Source: Thermoleophilia bacterium (lineage in GTDB: Bacteria; Actinomycetota; Thermoleophilia; Miltoncostaeales; Miltoncostaeaceae). From it: a stretch of 32,704 bases of DNA. Location of the stretch: NCBI GenBank assembly GCA_020848615.1, contig JADLHW010000118.1:1-32704 (forward strand). Reading direction: 5' to 3'. Positions 6,743 to 14,179 of this stretch are shown here, in pieces. A program made the translations under genes and the position numbers. Numbering within the stretch: the first letter of the stretch is position 1; every line of letters begins with the position of its first letter. The notes under the pieces are model-generated. The model saw only the letters and a program-made list of their open reading frames with translations, was not told the DNA's origin and did no database searches.

Positions 6743-7929
6743 AGCTCGGCATAGGGAGCCAGCTCAGGCGCAGCGACCCGGATCGCGGGAAGGATCGCCG
6801 GGGCCGGCGGCGGCGGCGGAACCGGACGCATCACCGGCGCCGGCAGCCAGGTGCCCGCCTGATAGCTGCGCGCATAGCGGGCGACCTCGACGCCGCGATG
6901 GCAGATCCAGACCTCATCACGGCTAAAGCGCAGATCGACGCGCTGATGCACCAACTCGGGCGGTGCCCGGTAGAAGGAGCCGGCGTGCTTGAGGTAGCCG
7001 TCGATCGGCACGCGCGTTTGCCGCTCGCCTGCCGGGTCAAAGCGCCCGGGCGGCAGCGCCCGCAGCGCGGCCCGCTCGGCCGCCAGACGCTCGCCGACAG
7101 GGAACCGGCCGGTGGCGTGGATGCGCACGTTGGCGATCCGATCACGCCAGTGGGCGTACTGCTCATCCAGATCGACAAGATCGCGGATCCGGCGTGCCGG
7201 CCAGAAGCTGGTCTTCAGATAACGCACCCCGGACTCCACCGAGCCCTTCTCGCGCGGTGTGGCCGGCGTGCACGCGTGGGCAGAAAACGCGTAGTGGCCA
7301 CGCAGATGGCTGAACCGATGCGCCCAACGGATCTGATCGCCCTCGCGGCGGGCCACGGCCGAGCGCAAGTTGTCATACACACACTCACCCGGCACCCCAC
7401 CCAGGAACTCAAAGGCGGCGACGTGCCCTTCCAGGAAACTCTCGACGGTCATGTCAAAACTGAAATGGGCGGTTTGTGCGCCCGAATAGGGCAAGGTCAA
7501 AACCAGCGCGTAAATGCGCCGCTCGGCCCCGAGGATCCGCGGGCGGCTGTCCATCTCGGCCCAGTCAATCTGGGCCACCTGGCCGGGGGCGTATCCGGTG
7601 CGCTGAGCCGCTCGCACCACAGGCGGGCGCAGCTCGCGAAGGCGCCGACGCACAACCCGCTCAGAACCCTCAAAACCATGACCGCGCAGGATCTCGGTCA
7701 TGCGCGGCGCATGGATGCGCGGCCACTCAGCAAGCACCTCACGCATCAGCGGCTCGTGGAGATCAAGCGCCGACCCCGCCGGCTCCCGCTCATAACGCGG
7801 CGGCTCCGGGGACGCCGCCAACCGCGCCACCGTACGCCGGTTCATCCCAAGCTGCCGGGCAACCTGCCGCTGGGACAAGCCCATCGCCACCAGCTCCCTG
7901 ACCTTCACCCACTCCATGATCGCCCGCAC
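6733..7929 (-). CDS. istA: IS21-family transposase IstA
   Basis: A DDE transposase of 398 residues. A helix-turn-helix lies near 8-36 (SQRQVARQLGMNRRTVARL). The rve-type core has D122 in QIDWAEMD, D186 in VYDNLRSAV and E232 in REKGSVESGVRYLK. The C-terminus has the beta-rich segment VHQRVDLRFSRDEVWICHRG seen in IstA proteins and ends in a Pro-rich tail. The start is the GTG at 7929 or the in-frame ATG at 7917. The gene is intact and precedes istB with a 10-bp overlap. Confidence 0.93.
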   Translation of the reverse strand: MRAIMEWVKVRELVAMGLSQRQVARQLGMNRRTVARLAASPEPPRYEREPAGSALDLHEPLMREVLAEWPRIHAPRMTEILRGHGFEGSERVVRRRLRELRPPVVRAAQRTGYAPGQVAQIDWAEMDSRPRILGAERRIYALVLTLPYSGAQTAHFSFDMTVESFLEGHVAAFEFLGGVPGECVYDNLRSAVARREGDQIRWAHRFSHLRGHYAFSAHACTPATPREKGSVESGVRYLKTSFWPARRIRDLVDLDEQYAHWRDRIANVRIHATGRFPVGERLAAERAALRALPPGRFDPAGERQTRVPIDGYLKHAGSFYRAPPELVHQRVDLRFSRDEVWICHRGVEVARYARSYQAGTWLPAPVMRPVPPPPPAPAILPAIRVAAPELAPYAELCR

Positions 7930-8055
7930 CTCCGACCCCTCCCACTCGCCGTCATCGACGATCCGGGCTTCGAGGCCACAGAGCCGATCACCTACGCGCG
8001 GGCTGGCGCACTATTGGATGGCCGATTCCGGTGCAGTATTGGGCGTCCGGCATCA

Positions 8056-8415
8056 CATTGTGGATGGCGAGGGTCAGATGCCGGGAGCCATGGACGGCGA
8101 CCTGGAGTCAGATCCAGGCAGGCGCAAGCCGTGGTTCCTGGGGCAAACGGCCCCGAACGCGCGCATACGGCACGGATACGCGAGTCGACCAGGCCATGAG
8201 AAGCCACAGGAGACGCCTCTCAGTACCGGAGAGGACGCTGATCCCGTTCAGGCGCAGAGCAGCCCATTGTGGATGGCGAGGGTCAGATGCCGGGAGCCAT
8301 GGACGGCGACCTGGAGTCAGATCCAGGCAGGCGCAAGCCGTGGTTCCTGGGGCAAACGGCCCCGAACGCGCGCATACGGCGCGGATACGCGAGTCGACCA
8401 GGCCATAAGAAGCCA
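8056..8415. repeat. 151-bp direct repeat, two copies
   Basis: Copies lie at 8056-8206 and 8265-8415 (offset 209 bp) and differ at only two positions. Each holds two potential hairpins. In copy 1, CCTGGA (8101-8106) pairs with TCCAGG (8113-8118), and GGGGC (8140-8144) pairs with GCCCC (8150-8154), extended by GTTC/GAAC around a 2-nt bulge. The 58-bp spacer also has a hairpin, CCTCTC (8216-8221) with GAGAGG (8229-8234). Similarity begins exactly at the base after the IS right end. No convincing gene overlaps it. Confidence 0.85.
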
Positions 8416-8460
8416 AGGCCATGAGAAGCCAGGCCATAGGAAGCCAGGCCATGAGAAGCC
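8400..8460. repeat. 15-bp tandem repeat, four units
   Basis: Units of the form AGGCCATGAGAAGCC lie at 8400-8414, 8416-8430, 8431-8445 and 8446-8460, with one or two changes each. A fifth, isolated copy is at 8191-8205, at the end of the first 151-bp copy. The array ends 1 bp before the stop codon of the membrane-protein gene. Confidence 0.85.
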
Positions 8461-8461
8461 C

Positions 8462-9043
8462 CTACAGAGGGTTGATCCGCTCGCGGGCGAGGACGCGGAG
8501 GAACTCGGACGGGATGGGCCCGATCTGGCTTGGGGCGGGCAGGGGCTGCCCCGCCTCGCTGGGCCGGTTCCACACGCCGGTGAGCCGTTCCGGGAGCGTT
8601 TCCTCGGGCGCTGCGAGCACGGGCAGCTGCTCGTGCGCCGCGGGAAGCGTCCACCTCACGGAGCGCAGCTCACCCCCGTCCTCGATGCGGGTGAGGAACA
8701 GGAGCGGCAGGACCGCGACGCGCACGCATTGCGCGATGAGCCACACCGCCGCGTAGAACAGGGTCGCCCGCCCCACGGGGATGGTGAAGCCCAGGGCGAG
8801 CGCCAGGACGAGCAGCAGGACGTACTCGGCGAGGCCGAGGATGCCCGTGAGCCATCCCGGCTGCCAGGAGACGACGGGCGCGTAGACCACGCAGTCCAGG
8901 ATGGCGCCCATCACCAGGTACAGGCCCACCAGCGCGAGCCATTCCCCGTTGGAGGTGACCAGCGACAGCAACGCGGCGAGGACGGCCGGCAGGACCAGGA
9001 TCACGATGCGGGTCTGGAGGCGTCCGAGGAGCGTCGGGCACAT
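8462..9043 (-). CDS. Four-helix membrane protein, end of the sigma/oxidoreductase operon
   Basis: The 193-residue product has four hydrophobic segments at about 12-30, 34-54, 63-86 and 93-117, then a soluble tail of roughly 75 residues rich in Pro and Glu. No family is recognised. The ATG is preceded by AGGAGG that overlaps the stop of the FAD oxidoreductase gene, so the two are translated from one message. It could anchor or supply electrons to the oxidoreductase, but that is inference. The stop lies directly beside the 15-bp repeat array. Confidence 0.75.
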   Translation of the reverse strand: MCPTLLGRLQTRIVILVLPAVLAALLSLVTSNGEWLALVGLYLVMGAILDCVVYAPVVSWQPGWLTGILGLAEYVLLLVLALALGFTIPVGRATLFYAAVWLIAQCVRVAVLPLLFLTRIEDGGELRSVRWTLPAAHEQLPVLAAPEETLPERLTGVWNRPSEAGQPLPAPSQIGPIPSEFLRVLARERINPL

Positions 9044-9052
9044 GGCGGCCTC

Positions 9053-10396
9053 CTAGGCGAGCTGCGGGGTGTCGGGAAGGGCGCGGATGTCGGCGATCGT
9101 GCGCCGCATGGCCCGGAAGTGCAGGGCGTTGCGTTCCACGATGCCGCGCGTGGCGCGGCGCTCGGCGCGCATCACGTCCGCGGAGAACCGCCGCGCGATG
9201 TACTTGAGCCCGGCGATGGTGTCGCCGTTCGGGACCACGATGTTCGCGTGGATGCCGATCATGCACAGGCGGCTCTCGGGCCGGTCGGCGGGCGGGATGC
9301 CGCAGCTGCCGTTCAGCGCGATGCGCGGCCCCTCCATGGGCGGCCGGTACCGCTCCACCAGACGTGCGAGCAGTGGGTGCGACGCCGCGTCCTTGCGGAA
9401 CCCGGTCGCGGCCGACACTCCGGTCACGTGCAGGGGCCCGGTGCGGCCCCCCTGCTGCAGGGCGATGTCGACGACCAGCCCCTCCGGGCCCGGGGCGACG
9501 GAGGCGATCTCCCCGATGACCTCGCGGAACGTGCCGTCCCGGTGGCCGTCGGCGATGAGCGTCTGCCAGTTGCGCCGCTGCGGGGTGGTGCCCTTCAGCA
9601 CCTGTCCGAGCAGCCGCAGCCGCTGGGCGTGGTCGAGCTGCTGGAACGCGTCGATGCCGTACGCCTCGAACAGGCAGCGCGGGACGTTGAGGTCCTGGTC
9701 GTCGGGGGCGGGGGTGCGCCGCAGGGCGATGCACTCACCGCCGGCCTCCAGCACGTTCACCCATTCGTTCACGCCGGCGATGCCGCTGCCCACCACCACG
9801 TACCGCCCGCCCGGCGCGTACCGCTTGGGCTCGTACGCCTGCACGATCCGCTCGCGCAGCGCCGAGTCCTTCCGGGCCTCCTCGAGCACCTGCGGGAAGA
9901 ACAGCGGGCTGTGGCCGACCGCCACCAGCACGTGCCGGGCCCTGGCCCGGAGCGTGCCGGCGGTGTCGTAGATGCCGAAGTGCGGGTCGCGGTCCTCGCC
10001 GCCGCGCACGATGTCGCCCACCAGCCCGTGCTGGAAGCTCTCCCGGTAGCCGAAGGTGTCGGCAACCGCCCGGGCCTCGGCCAGGATGTCCGGGACGCCC
10101 GGGTTGAACGTGCGGTTCACGCTGCGGGCGACGCTGTGCAGCCGTCGCCGCGCGAACATGTCGAGCACCGCGAACGTGGGCCAGTCGGCGGGGAGGAAGT
10201 GGCTCTCGCTCTCGGACCGCAGCACGGTCTGCCCCAGGCCCCACGCGAACGCCCGGTAGGTCGCCACCGGATCCTCCTGGTCCCCGAGGATCACGATCTC
10301 GTCGTTCTCGAGGCCCAGGTAGCGCAGGGTCGTGTGCGTCAGCAGCGCGCCGAAGCCGCCGCCGACGATGCCCACCAGGTAGTTGCCGTCGGCCAT
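9053..10396 (-). CDS. FAD-dependent oxidoreductase, two Rossmann folds
   Basis: The 447-residue product has an N-terminal dinucleotide-binding motif VGIVGGGFGALLTH (8-21) and a second one, VVVGSGIAGVNEW (about 200-212), the layout of flavin-dependent monooxygenases and related pyridine-nucleotide oxidoreductases. A conserved-looking segment, VSAATGFRKD, resembles the ATG motif that follows the second Rossmann fold. No thioredoxin-reductase-like CxxC is visible. The substrate is unknown. It lies 88 bp downstream of the ECF sigma gene, with AAAGG upstream of the ATG and a possible internal promoter, TAGGAT (10463-10468 on the minus strand). Confidence 0.82.
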   Translation of the reverse strand: MADGNYLVGIVGGGFGALLTHTTLRYLGLENDEIVILGDQEDPVATYRAFAWGLGQTVLRSESESHFLPADWPTFAVLDMFARRRLHSVARSVNRTFNPGVPDILAEARAVADTFGYRESFQHGLVGDIVRGGEDRDPHFGIYDTAGTLRARARHVLVAVGHSPLFFPQVLEEARKDSALRERIVQAYEPKRYAPGGRYVVVGSGIAGVNEWVNVLEAGGECIALRRTPAPDDQDLNVPRCLFEAYGIDAFQQLDHAQRLRLLGQVLKGTTPQRRNWQTLIADGHRDGTFREVIGEIASVAPGPEGLVVDIALQQGGRTGPLHVTGVSAATGFRKDAASHPLLARLVERYRPPMEGPRIALNGSCGIPPADRPESRLCMIGIHANIVVPNGDTIAGLKYIARRFSADVMRAERRATRGIVERNALHFRAMRRTIADIRALPDTPQLA

Positions 10397-10484
10397 TGGC
10401 CGTGCCTTTCGTCGTCCGGGTTCCTCCCCTGGACCCGCCCGCGATGCCCGCGTTTCCGGGCGATCCTATTGCCGGGGTCCCGCG

Positions 10485-11459
10485 CTATCCCCCGAGGGCC
10501 GTGTTCATGCGGGACAGGTACGGGGCGAAGGAGGCCAGGTGCAGGGCCTCCAGCACCTGCGGTTCCGTCCATCCCTCCGCCGCCAGGATCTCGTAGTCCG
10601 CGCGGGTGAGCTCGGCCGGGGCCCGCGCCGCCTTCCGCGCGAACTCCTGCAGGAGCGCGACCGGGGGATCCGGGTCGGTCACGTCGTCCCGGTCGATGGC
10701 GGCGAGCAGGCGCCGCTTCACGACCGCCGACAGGGCCCCGTCGTCGATGACGGTGCGCATCATCTGGGCGGCCGCGTCCAGGAGCGCGGGGTTGGCGGCG
10801 AGCGCCGAGAACGCCGGCGGGACCTGCCCCCAGCTGCGCTCCAGCCCCTCCAGGCGCGGCTGCGCCGCGGGGTCCGGGGCGTCGACGCGAGGACGGCTGC
10901 GGTCCGGCAGCCCGGCCCGGTCGGCGAGGCCGCGCTCCAGTGCCCGGCGGGCGCGGGACAGGCGGCTCATGACGGTGCCCACCGGCACCTCCAGCACGTC
11001 CGCGATCTCCTGGTACCGCAGGCCCGCGACGTGGGAGAGCACCAGCACCTGGCGGGCCCACTCCGGCAGGCCGTCCATGACCTCGCGCACCTCGTCGCGG
11101 TCGCTCCAGCGCGACACCAGCCGCTGGGGGTCGCTGAAGATGCCGGTGTCGCGGCCGGCCTCCAGGCGGTCGTACAGCCCCCCGCCCTCGTCGTCCACCG
11201 ACAGCGGGTCGGGCCGGCGCTCACGGGCCCGGGCACGGTCGGCGGCCAGGTTCAGGAGGATCCGCTGGCACCACGCGGCGGGGTTCTCCGGCGGTGCCGC
11301 CGGGTCGAACGCGCGGAACGCCCGCAGCATGGTCTCCTGCACCAGGTCCTCGGCGTCGGCGTCGCTTGGCACGTGCCGGCGGGCGGCGCGGTACAGGCGC
11401 GGCAGCTCGGCCCCGAAGACCACCTCGAACCGCCGCCTGCGGACGGTGCTGGGCCTCAC
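10485..11459 (-). CDS. ECF sigma factor fused to a cysteine-free AhpD-like C-terminal domain
   Basis: Regions 2 (about 13-80, DAEDLVQETMLRAFRAF) and 4 (about 122-178, YQEIADVLEVPVGTVMSRLSRAR) make a SigR-type ECF sigma factor. Residues 205-324 then resemble the AhpD/carboxymuconolactone-decarboxylase fold: VPPAFSALAANPALLDA before the catalytic region, and LTRADYEILAAEGWTEPQVLEALHLAS after it. The roughly 35-residue segment that should carry CxxC and the catalytic His is replaced by a short DRDDVTDPD link. The only cysteine is C64 in region 2. The GTG at 11459 overlaps the anti-sigma stop (GTGA). The frame is open further upstream, but only as a shadow of the anti-sigma gene. A sensory or structural role for the tail is inference. 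Confidence 0.88.
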   Translation of the reverse strand: MRPSTVRRRRFEVVFGAELPRLYRAARRHVPSDADAEDLVQETMLRAFRAFDPAAPPENPAAWCQRILLNLAADRARARERRPDPLSVDDEGGGLYDRLEAGRDTGIFSDPQRLVSRWSDRDEVREVMDGLPEWARQVLVLSHVAGLRYQEIADVLEVPVGTVMSRLSRARRALERGLADRAGLPDRSRPRVDAPDPAAQPRLEGLERSWGQVPPAFSALAANPALLDAAAQMMRTVIDDGALSAVVKRRLLAAIDRDDVTDPDPPVALLQEFARKAARAPAELTRADYEILAAEGWTEPQVLEALHLASFAPYLSRMNTALGG

Positions 11460-11728
11460 GCGCCGGCCCCCTCGGCGCGCCGTTCCTCCTCCTCCAGCAG
11501 CCGGGCCATCCGCTCCAGGAGCGCCGGGGGCGGGGCGTCTGCCGCGAGGGCGGCGTCCAGGCGGCCGCGCAGGTCCGCCTGGAACGCGCGCCGGGCGCGG
11601 CAGGCGGGGCACGAGGCCAGGTGCGTTTCGGCGAAGGCCCGCTGGGCGGGGTTGAGCTCGCCGTCGAGGTCGCGGTCGATGAGCGCCGCGAGCCTGCGGC
11701 AGTCCTGGGGGCCGGATGCGGTGCTCAA
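11456..11728 (-). CDS. RsrA-like zinc-binding anti-sigma factor
   Basis: The 90-residue soluble protein has the ZAS motif H36-x3-C40-x2-C43 plus C10. RsrA of Streptomyces coelicolor uses C11, H37, C41 and C44, so the spacing is identical and the register differs by one. In RsrA oxidation makes a C11-C44 disulfide, expels zinc and frees the sigma factor; the same chemistry is possible here. The start is the TTG at 11726-11728, with GGAG seven nt upstream. A longer frame reaches 11848 but would run through the promoter. It precedes and overlaps the sigma gene, the reverse of the usual sigma-then-anti-sigma order. Confidence 0.85.
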   Translation of the reverse strand: MSTASGPQDCRRLAALIDRDLDGELNPAQRAFAETHLASCPACRARRAFQADLRGRLDAALAADAPPPALLERMARLLEEEERRAEGAGA

Positions 11729-11761
11729 AGCTTGTCTCCGTTCGGTGGCCGAACCACTCAC

Positions 11762-11787
11762 GACGACCGCGGCCCGCGGATTATTCC
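11762..11787 (-). promoter_or_regulatory. SigR-type promoter of the anti-sigma/sigma operon
   Basis: On the minus strand GGAAT (11783-11787) is followed after 18 nt by GTC (11762-11764). The known SigR consensus is GGAAT-N18-GTT. The start point would lie near 11755, giving a leader of about 27 nt that contains the GGAG site of the anti-sigma gene. This suggests positive autoregulation by the encoded sigma factor. Confidence 0.6.
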
Positions 11788-11799
11788 AGGCGGGTTCAT

Positions 11800-11825
11800 G
11801 GAAGGCGGGAGCGGTCGCCGGCGTC
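11800..11825 (+). promoter_or_regulatory. Candidate ECF promoter of the orphan sigma gene
   Basis: GGAAGG (11800-11805) and CGTC (11822-11825) are 16 nt apart, which matches the general GGAA...CGTC form of ECF-dependent promoters. It points at the sigma gene starting at 11868 and could mean autoregulation. Confidence 0.4.
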
Positions 11826-11867
11826 GTGTCGGGTGAAACGCCCATCACCGATCAGGAGCCTCCTGAC

Positions 11868-12443
11868 ATGCAGACCGTTTCCGCCCCCGTCGTCGCCATC
11901 CGCTCCAACGCCGACCGCCGCCTGGCGGCCCGGGCCGCCGCCGGCGACCCGTGGGCGCAGCGCGAGCTGGTGGAGGCCCACGACGCCCGCCTGCGCCGCA
12001 TGTGCCGGTCGATCCTCCGCAACGACCACGACGCCGACGACGCCGTGCAGGAGGCCTGGACGCGTGCGATGCGCGCCCTGCCCCGCTTCAACGGCGACGA
12101 CATCGGCGCGTGGCTGTCGGCCATCGCCCGCAACGAGGCGTACCGCGTCGCCCGGCGCCGGGCCCTGCGTCCCGTGCCGGTGGAGGAGCTCCCGCAGGTC
12201 GCCGACCGGTCCGCCGACCCGTTCACCGTGGTCCACGGCCGCGAGCTCGGTGCGGCGGTCGCCGCCGCCGTGCGCGAGCTGAGCCCCGAGTACCGCGAGG
12301 TCGCGGCCCGCGACATCGCCGGGCAGGCCCCCGCGGAGATCGCCGAGGTCATCGGCCTCACCGCCGGCGCCACCCGCGTGCGCGCCCACCGCGCCCGCCG
12401 GCGGGTGGCCGAGGCCCTCGCGGCCTCCGGGTGGGCGGCGTGA
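11868..12443 (+). CDS. ECF-type RNA polymerase sigma factor, orphan
   Basis: The 191-residue product has region 2 at about 36-102 (DHDADDAVQEAWTRAMRALP) and region 4 at about 128-182 (LSPEYREVAARDIAG, then an HTH ending RVRAHRARRRV). Region 4 has the unusual Ala-rich helix QAPAEIAEVIGLTAGATRV. No anti-sigma gene is adjacent on its strand: downstream, 10 bp away, is the convergent kinase. It is divergent from the RsrA-like operon, so the shared 139-bp region holds promoters for both sigma genes. GGAG at 11855-11858 precedes the ATG. Confidence 0.9.
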   Translation: MQTVSAPVVAIRSNADRRLAARAAAGDPWAQRELVEAHDARLRRMCRSILRNDHDADDAVQEAWTRAMRALPRFNGDDIGAWLSAIARNEAYRVARRRALRPVPVEELPQVADRSADPFTVVHGRELGAAVAAAVRELSPEYREVAARDIAGQAPAEIAEVIGLTAGATRVRAHRARRRVAEALAASGWAA

Positions 12444-12453
12444 CGAACCTGCG

Positions 12454-13278
12454 CTACGCGCCGAGCGCGCCCGCGAGGGCGTGGACGAAGGCGGCGGCGG
12501 TCCCGAACCGCTGCGCCGGCTCCTTCGCCAGCCCCCGCGCCAGCACGGCGTCGGCGGCGGCCAGCTCGGGCCGCAGCGCCGACGCCGGCCGCGGCGCGTC
12601 GGCGAGGTGCGCGCGCATGAGGTCCGCCGCGTTACCCCGCACGAACGGCGGCCGCCCGGTGAGCGCCTCGTACGCCACCGCCGCCAGCGCGTAGAGGTCC
12701 GCCGCGGGGCCCACGCGCTGCGCCCGGATCTGCTCGGGCGCCATGTACTCCAGGGTCCCGACCCACATGCCGGTGCGCGTGAGCCGCTCCGCATCGGCGG
12801 CGACGCGGGCGAGGCCGAAGTCCGACAGCCACGCGTCCCCGGACCGGTCGATGAGGATGTTCCCGGGCTTGACGTCGCGGTGCACCAGGCCCGCGCCGTG
12901 GGCGTGGTCGAGGGCCGACGCGACGCGCCGCAGCACGGCGGCCGCCTCCTGCGGGGCCACCGCCCCGCCCTCCGCCAGGCGGGCCTGCAGGGTGCCGCCG
13001 TCGACGAGTTCCATGCAGATGTACGGCCGGCCGGCGACCTCACCGGTGTCATGCACGGCGACGACCGCGGGATGGTCGAGTCCCGCGACCAGTCGCGCCT
13101 CCCGCTCGAAGCGGGCCCGCAACGTGGGGTCGTGCGCCAGGTCGACGGACAGGACCTTCACGGCCACGTCCCGGCCGCGCCCGGCGTCGTGCGCCCGGTA
13201 CACCGTGGCCTGGGCACCGGCCCCGATCTCCGCCTCGATGCGGTACGGGCCGATCCGGTACCCCGGCCAGAGGCTCAC
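12454..13278 (-). CDS. Minimal soluble Ser/Thr protein kinase
   Basis: The 274-residue protein is a bare Hanks-type kinase domain. It has a Gly-rich loop at 19-26 (GAGAQATV), K41 in VAVK, E60, the catalytic loop HRDVKPGN (133-140), DFG 153-155 and APE 180-182. It ends at the last helix of the kinase fold, with no transmembrane segment, PASTA repeats or other sensor, unlike PknB. All catalytic residues are present. The GTG at 13278 overlaps the methyltransferase stop (GTGA). It is the last gene after pyk and the methyltransferase, so a link to central metabolism is possible but unproven. Confidence 0.92.
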   Translation of the reverse strand: MSLWPGYRIGPYRIEAEIGAGAQATVYRAHDAGRGRDVAVKVLSVDLAHDPTLRARFEREARLVAGLDHPAVVAVHDTGEVAGRPYICMELVDGGTLQARLAEGGAVAPQEAAAVLRRVASALDHAHGAGLVHRDVKPGNILIDRSGDAWLSDFGLARVAADAERLTRTGMWVGTLEYMAPEQIRAQRVGPAADLYALAAVAYEALTGRPPFVRGNAADLMRAHLADAPRPASALRPELAAADAVLARGLAKEPAQRFGTAAAFVHALAGALGA

Positions 13279-14102
13279 CGGCGGCGCAACGGCCCCACCA
13301 GGGGCCGCTCGGCGATCACCACGATCGCCGCGAGCCGGTCCTGGTGGCGCGTGGCGGACTCCACGGACCGCCTGACGCGGCGGAAGTCCGATCCGGGCCG
13401 CAGCAGGGCGCCCATCGCGCGGGCCGCGCCGCGCGGACCCTCCTGCCGGGCGAGCGTCCGCAGGTTCGGCAGCTCGATCGCGCCGAGGGCGGTCCCGCCC
13501 ATCGACAGCCCCGCCTCCTCCACCAGCCCCCGCCAGCCGGCCTCGGTGAGCGGCCGCAGGCCGCCGTTCGCGAACGCCGACAGCTCGGCGATGATGTCCT
13601 CGGCCGGGACGCTGCCCCACGGCCCCTCCAGCACGCACAGCTCGTGCACGCCAAGGCGCCCGCCGGGCCGCAGCACGCGGGCGGCCTCCTCCAGCACCGC
13701 GAGCTTGCTGGGCCGCGACAAGCCGGTGAGCAGGCCCTCGGCCAGCATCACGGTCGCCGAGCCGGACGCCAGGCCGGTGCGGTCGGGCGCGCCCAGCACC
13801 GTGCCGGACGCGTGGCCGGTGACCGCGGCGGCCACCCGCCGGGCCTGCGCCCGGTCGAGGCACACCCCGGTCCACTGGTGCAGGTCCCGGGCCATGGCCG
13901 CGCGGCCGAGCCGCCCCGCCCCCGGGGTGAGGTCGACGACCCGTTCCCCCATCCCCACCCCGGCGCCCGACAGCAGCCGGTCGCTCATGGCGGCACCGCC
14001 GAACCGCAGCGCCCCGAGGCCCATGCGCCGTGCCGGCGGCCATCCCGAGGCCACGCTGACGGTGGGCCGGGCGGACCGGCTGACGGTGGTGACGCGGGCC
14101 AT
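13275..14102 (-). CDS. SAM-dependent methyltransferase, class I fold
   Basis: The 275-residue product has motif I ERVVDLTPGAGRLG (53-66), an acidic end of strand 2 in TGVCLDRAQARRV, and the post-IV segment ARVLRPGGRLGVHELCVLEG, typical of small-molecule methyltransferases. The substrate is not predictable. The ATG at 14102 has an excellent Shine-Dalgarno AGGAGG. A second in-frame ATG at 14183 overlaps the pyk stop (ATGA) and would add 27 residues, but its upstream site is poorer. It sits between pyk and the kinase in one apparent operon. Confidence 0.85.
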   Translation of the reverse strand: MARVTTVSRSARPTVSVASGWPPARRMGLGALRFGGAAMSDRLLSGAGVGMGERVVDLTPGAGRLGRAAMARDLHQWTGVCLDRAQARRVAAAVTGHASGTVLGAPDRTGLASGSATVMLAEGLLTGLSRPSKLAVLEEAARVLRPGGRLGVHELCVLEGPWGSVPAEDIIAELSAFANGGLRPLTEAGWRGLVEEAGLSMGGTALGAIELPNLRTLARQEGPRGAARAMGALLRPGSDFRRVRRSVESATRHQDRLAAIVVIAERPLVGPLRRR

Positions 14103-14179
14103 CGGGCCTCCTGAGCGATGGGGACTGCCGGGCACGATACCGCGGCGGGTGGCGGTCACCCGGCCGGGGGCGGAGGTCG

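Larger units (their letters stand above)
5814..8055 (-). mobile_element. IS21-family insertion sequence (about 2.24 kb)
   Basis: The element contains istA and istB in the IS21 order. Its ends are imperfect inverted repeats. The left end starts TGTCAAC at 5814 and holds two copies of a CGAAAAGTGC motif 25 bp apart. The complement of the right end starts TGATGCC at 8055 and aligns without gaps over about 53 bp, including the shared segments ATCGGCCA and AGTGCGCCAG. Terminal TG...CA and subterminal repeats are typical of IS21. No target duplication is visible: the flanks are GAGTCGG on the left and CATTGTG on the right. Confidence 0.8.

Noticed and set aside
8108-8452. Minus-strand open frame with Met-Ala-Trp-Leu repeats
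   Set aside because: It is a translation of the 15-bp and 151-bp repeats with no ribosome site, and its C-terminal part is unlike any protein.
5371-8460. Genomic island integrated at tRNA-Phe
   Set aside because: No integrase gene and no second copy of the tRNA 3' end is visible at the far side. The IS element alone explains the foreign genes.
8056-8460. CRISPR array
   Set aside because: Two long copies plus a 15-bp tandem array without unique spacers do not fit CRISPR, and no cas gene is present.
11852-11864. Hairpin over the ribosome site of the orphan sigma gene (CAGGAG-C-CTCCTG)
   Set aside because: The perfect dyad leaves a one-base loop, and a feasible hairpin keeps only four pairs, too weak to claim translational control.
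12444-12453. Terminator between the orphan sigma and kinase genes
   Set aside because: The convergent stops are 10 bp apart and no stem is visible around them.
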